8,079 nucleotides of DNA from Cytophagales bacterium (GTDB lineage: Bacteria; Bacteroidota; Bacteroidia; Cytophagales; Amoebophilaceae), in assembly GCA_022360235.1 (NCBI GenBank), contig JAKSDE010000482.1, forward strand, positions 1-8,079, in the 5' to 3' direction. Shown here in pieces: positions 5,559 to 8,079 of this stretch. Position 1 is the first letter of the stretch, and each line of letters begins with the position of its first letter. The notes beneath the pieces were generated by a model that made no database searches, was not told the origin of the DNA, and saw nothing but the letters and a program-made list of their open reading frames with translations. A program made the translations under genes and the position numbers.

Positions 5559-7855
5559 ATAGTATTTTCTGCTTGTTTTGAAACATCGCTTACTAACGCT
5601 TTACCTGCTTCTACCGCAGCGTTCAGGCTGCTTTTTAGCGTATCTCTATCTAATGAGCTACTGTATTGAGCTAAGATAAATTTTATTGCCTTATTATACC
5701 ATCCTTTCTTTGCAGCTTCCATAAATGCGGCTTTTATTTCTTCAGGCCGTAATCTTGTTAAGAAAAACTCTCTATGTTCTGAATTCATTATTAGGTAGCT
5801 ATTATTCATCAGGCCTGCCAATACCGTGGCCTCTTCTAATGCGTTTAATAAGATGGCTTCATCCCAATTATCTACTATAGCCTTTGAAGTCGGCTCATTT
5901 ACTGATGTTGCTAAGGCAGTTGCTATAAACTCATTGTTGAGCTTATCTTGGGCATTTTTCATAACAGCCTCTACTACACCCGAGGAACCATTTTCAGCGG
6001 CTTTTTGGAATACATCATTTATGTTGGTAGAGTCAATTTTATCTTTCACACTGTCAATTTTATCTTTCACACTGTCAATACTTAGCATTAATACTATTTC
6101 ACGTTCGCTCCTCTCTGCTTTTTTGAAAACATCCACTACATCCTCGTTTCCTAGCTTGTCTCCGGCGTTATTTACAATGGCTTCGACAAAGTCAGTTGCT
6201 AGGGTCGAAACAGCTTGGGAAAACGCTTTTTTTACATCTTCAGTTGTTAATTTACCCTTTACGTTAGCTAGGATAGCAACTACAGTAGCTCTATAATCTT
6301 CTTTTACAGCTGTACTAAAGGCTTGGGATGTGGTTGCTTGGCTTATCCTATCTTTGGCTGTACTATTGCCCACTATGATTTCTAAGATAGTGACTTGGGT
6401 ATTATCGCTGGCTGCTTGCATGAAAGCACTTTCAAGCTCTTCGTCTTTTACCTTTTCAAGGGCTTTCGGGGTGTTGATGATAGCGTTTACGAGTTCGCTG
6501 TCCCCACTCTCTACCGCCTCGATGAGGGGTTGGCCTGGCTTCCACTTACCTAAAATGACTGCTATTAAATCTGTATCACTCTTTTCTATTGCTGCTATGA
6601 ATGCTTTCTTCGTGTGCCAATTGTTGAGGATTGCCTTTTCTACATTTGCATAGTTCCTATCAGCAGCACTCTTCAATGCTTGGGCAACGACATCATCCTG
6701 TATTATAGCTTTTACTTCTTCATGGCCGAGGATGGCTTTTACTAGGGAGGCCCTAGAATCATCCTCCACTGCAAACTCAAAGGCCTCTATGATGCTCTTA
6801 CTCTCTACTCTATTTGAGGCACTGTCTAAAATTATTTTTACTATCCTGCTATAGACCTTTTCGGCGGCTATATCGAAGGCACTATCTATAGCAGCACGCT
6901 CTATTTTATCTAAAGCCCCGTTTTCATCTAAAGCCGCGCCTAAAATTGCGCTTGTTATATTGTTACGGTTCTTTCTGGCGGCTGTCTTGAGGGCAGTTCC
7001 CATATCGTCCTTTGTAATTTTACTTAGGGCCTTTTCTAAAATTTGGTCTGCTACCTCTCTATTGCCCTTTTCGGTGGCTGTATTGAGGGCCCTTCCTATA
7101 TCCTCCTCCGTAATTTTACTTAGGGCCTTTTCTAAAATAAGGCTTGCTGTCCCTGTATGGTTCGTTCGGATGGCTATATTGAAGGCATCTCCTGCAGCGT
7201 CATTCCCTACTTTATCTGAAGCCTTGTCTAAAATTGCTCTTACTGCATTGGCAAAGCCCTCCCTGGCGGCTGTCTTGAGGGCATCTCCTATATCCTCCTC
7301 TGTAATTTTACTTGAGACCTTTTCTAGAATAAAGTCTACCATCCCTGTATGGCCCTTTTGGGTGGCCGTAATAAGGGCACCTCCTGCAGCATCATTCTCT
7401 ACTTTATCTGAAGCCTTGTCTAAAATTGTTTTTACTACCTGGTGTTTATCTTCTCCGACGGCTGTAATGAGGGCATCTCCTATGTCTTTTGAGGTTAGCT
7501 TATTCTTTGCATCTTCGTTATCTAGAATGGCGCTTAGGGAAATATCTTTACCCTTCTCTGCACAATGAGCTACCACTTCTGACAGTAGTTGGTTAGAATC
7601 GGAATTTTGCGGCAAACATTTTTGTACTGCCCCATGGAGTTGGAGGAGGAGTGTATCTTCAGAACTCTCAGGAGGCTTACTGATAAGTTCCTCTAGTTCT
7701 TCCCTCTTCCCCTCGTTTAGTAGTGTTATGATGTGGGTTACCTCTCGCTGCCCCTCCCTCGCTACACTTGATTGTAGCCCTCTTTTTTTCCAGGAACATT
7801 GGGTTGCTAAAACGGTGATTAGAGCTGTTATTATAATTTTTATTCTGAAACTCAT
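5411..7855 (-). CDS. Gene D: largest ankyrin-like repeat exported protein, 814 aa
   Basis: Complete gene with ATG at 7855 and TAG at 5411-5413; it is first in transcription order. The signal peptide (MSFRIKIIITALITVLAT) is followed by Gln19-Cys20: the IGA of the paralogs is replaced by a single Gln, so the lipobox is non-canonical and lipidation is uncertain. The cassette keeps Cys80 and His97-Cys98. Residues 125-310 alternate two unit types, ILDKASDKVxNDAAG and ILEKxxSKITEEDIG, giving a two-unit super-repeat of about 64-66 residues. Two Trp connectors in tandem (ILNNWHTKKAF near 409, ILGKWKPGQPL near 434) divide the solenoid. Residues 444-814 align with gene C's C-terminal half, with a duplicated SVKDKID at 595-608. 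The last five residues (WPANT) are read through a codon that is a stop in C. No catalytic motif is visible. Probably a binding scaffold exported to the envelope; the partner is unknown. Confidence 0.95.
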   Translation of the reverse strand: MSFRIKIIITALITVLATQCSWKKRGLQSSVAREGQREVTHIITLLNEGKREELEELISKPPESSEDTLLLQLHGAVQKCLPQNSDSNQLLSEVVAHCAEKGKDISLSAILDNEDAKNKLTSKDIGDALITAVGEDKHQVVKTILDKASDKVENDAAGGALITATQKGHTGMVDFILEKVSSKITEEDIGDALKTAAREGFANAVRAILDKASDKVGNDAAGDAFNIAIRTNHTGTASLILEKALSKITEEDIGRALNTATEKGNREVADQILEKALSKITKDDMGTALKTAARKNRNNITSAILGAALDENGALDKIERAAIDSAFDIAAEKVYSRIVKIILDSASNRVESKSIIEAFEFAVEDDSRASLVKAILGHEEVKAIIQDDVVAQALKSAADRNYANVEKAILNNWHTKKAFIAAIEKSDTDLIAVILGKWKPGQPLIEAVESGDSELVNAIINTPKALEKVKDEELESAFMQAASDNTQVTILEIIVGNSTAKDRISQATTSQAFSTAVKEDYRATVVAILANVKGKLTTEDVKKAFSQAVSTLATDFVEAIVNNAGDKLGNEDVVDVFKKAERSEREIVLMLSIDSVKDKIDSVKDKIDSTNINDVFQKAAENGSSGVVEAVMKNAQDKLNNEFIATALATSVNEPTSKAIVDNWDEAILLNALEEATVLAGLMNNSYLIMNSEHREFFLTRLRPEEIKAAFMEAAKKGWYNKAIKFILAQYSSSLDRDTLKSSLNAAVEAGKALVSDVSKQAENTMLLKGILDSLYVQSVLQKEDIEEAINIAQGNTEIVDLLTGYQNTWPANT
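6032..6073 (-). repeat. 21-bp exact tandem duplication in gene D
   Basis: Bases 6032-6052 and 6053-6073 are identical, followed by six more matching bases. They duplicate the heptapeptide SVKDKID in frame. Gene C has a single SVKDKI at the equivalent place, so the D copy is derived. It is probably a slippage event in a helix or linker. Confidence 0.92.
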
Positions 7856-7899
7856 ACTGTTACAAGGTTACAAATATTTTAAGAAAGTTTCTAAAGCTT

Positions 7900-7930
7900 T
7901 AAAGTTACTATTTAAATTTATATATTCAAA
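7900..7930 (-). promoter_or_regulatory. Candidate promoter of gene D and possibly the whole array
   Basis: In the A+T-rich stretch before gene D, the minus strand reads TTTG (plus 7927-7930), 19 nt, then TAACTTTA (plus 7900-7907). This matches the Bacteroidota consensus TTTG-N(19-21)-TAnnTTTG with one mismatch (final G to A) and would place transcription start about 35-40 nt before the ATG. A sigma70-like TATAAA also occurs nearby with a poor -35. Such motifs are easy to find by chance in A+T-rich DNA. No ribosome-binding site precedes the ATG. Confidence 0.3.
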
Positions 7931-7983
7931 ACAAATATTAAGAAATATTTTAGTAAAAAAAATTTTGAAAAAGATTTACTTAA

Positions 7984-8079
7984 GTTCTGGGTTCCGGGTT
8001 CTGGGTTCCGGGTTCTGGGTTCTGGGTTCCGGGTTCTGGGTTCCGGGTTCTGGGTTCCGGGTTCTGGGTTCCGGGTTCC
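7984..8079. repeat. GGGTTCY heptamer tandem array, continuing past the window
   Basis: A partial unit (GTTCT) is followed by 13 complete heptamers, GGGTTCC or GGGTTCT, from 7989 to the window end. C and T forms alternate to make a 14-bp higher-order unit, broken once by two T forms in a row and once by two C forms at the end. The plus strand therefore carries regularly spaced GGG runs with 4-nt loops, a G-quadruplex-type pattern. It lies about 130 nt upstream of the gene D start and contrasts sharply with the A+T-rich DNA beside it. Nothing in it suggests coding. Total length is unknown because it is cut off. Confidence 0.97.

Noticed and set aside
1..7855. Canonical ankyrin-repeat assignment
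   Set aside because: The G-H-x-x-V-V-x-x-I-L helix is ankyrin-like, but the TPLH motif and the usual beta-hairpin residues are absent. I therefore use ankyrin-like and leave the fold open.
7984..8079. CRISPR array or eukaryotic telomere
   Set aside because: The 7-bp units are contiguous with no spacers, so it is not CRISPR. GGGTTCY is not a known telomere unit that I can name, and the adjoining genes encode bacterial lipoproteins.

Overview
The window holds one thing: a tandem array of four paralogous genes, all on the minus strand. In transcription order they are D (7855 to 5411), C (5249 to 3087), B (2967 to 1057) and A (953 running off the left edge). Each encodes a large predicted exported protein with an N-terminal signal peptide. 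In A, B and C this carries a clean lipoprotein box (IGA-Cys22). A roughly 80-residue N-terminal cassette follows, with a conserved His-Cys. The rest is a long run of about 28-34-residue helical repeats resembling ankyrin repeats (pattern A-L-x-x-A-A-x-x-G-H-x-x-V-V-x-x-I-L). I see no enzymatic motif, transposase, RNA gene or CRISPR array.

Organism: the lipoprotein signals point to a bacterium. None of the four starts has a convincing Shine-Dalgarno sequence, the leaders are A+T rich, and one candidate promoter fits the Bacteroidota-type TTTG / TAnnTTTG pattern. Large tandem families of repeat-rich, ankyrin-like exported proteins are known from host-associated and intracellular bacteria. I lean to a Gram-negative, host-associated organism, possibly Bacteroidota of the Amoebophilus/Cardinium kind, but no gene here fixes the taxonomy.

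Layout: 1-953 is gene A, with its C-terminus cut off. 954-1056 is the A/B gap; it contains a coding-looking 29-codon tail in another frame that appears to have been severed from gene B by a one-base shift. 1057-2967 is gene B. 2968-3086 is the B/C gap. 3087-5249 is gene C, with an expanded 96-bp tandem repeat. 5250-5410 is the C/D gap. 5411-7855 is gene D. 7856-7983 is an A+T-rich upstream region that probably holds the promoter of the array. 7984-8079 is a GGGTTCY heptamer array that runs off the right edge and could form G-quadruplexes.

The main biological message is mosaicism. A and B share leader, signal peptide and N-terminal half. C shares its leader and signal peptide with A and B, but its C-terminal half, stop region and 3' flank with D. 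Repeat modules are expanded, contracted or transposed within every copy. This is what a family of exported, probably surface-displayed, variable alpha-solenoid proteins would look like if it evolves by unequal crossing-over and gene conversion. Binding partners and function cannot be read from the sequence.
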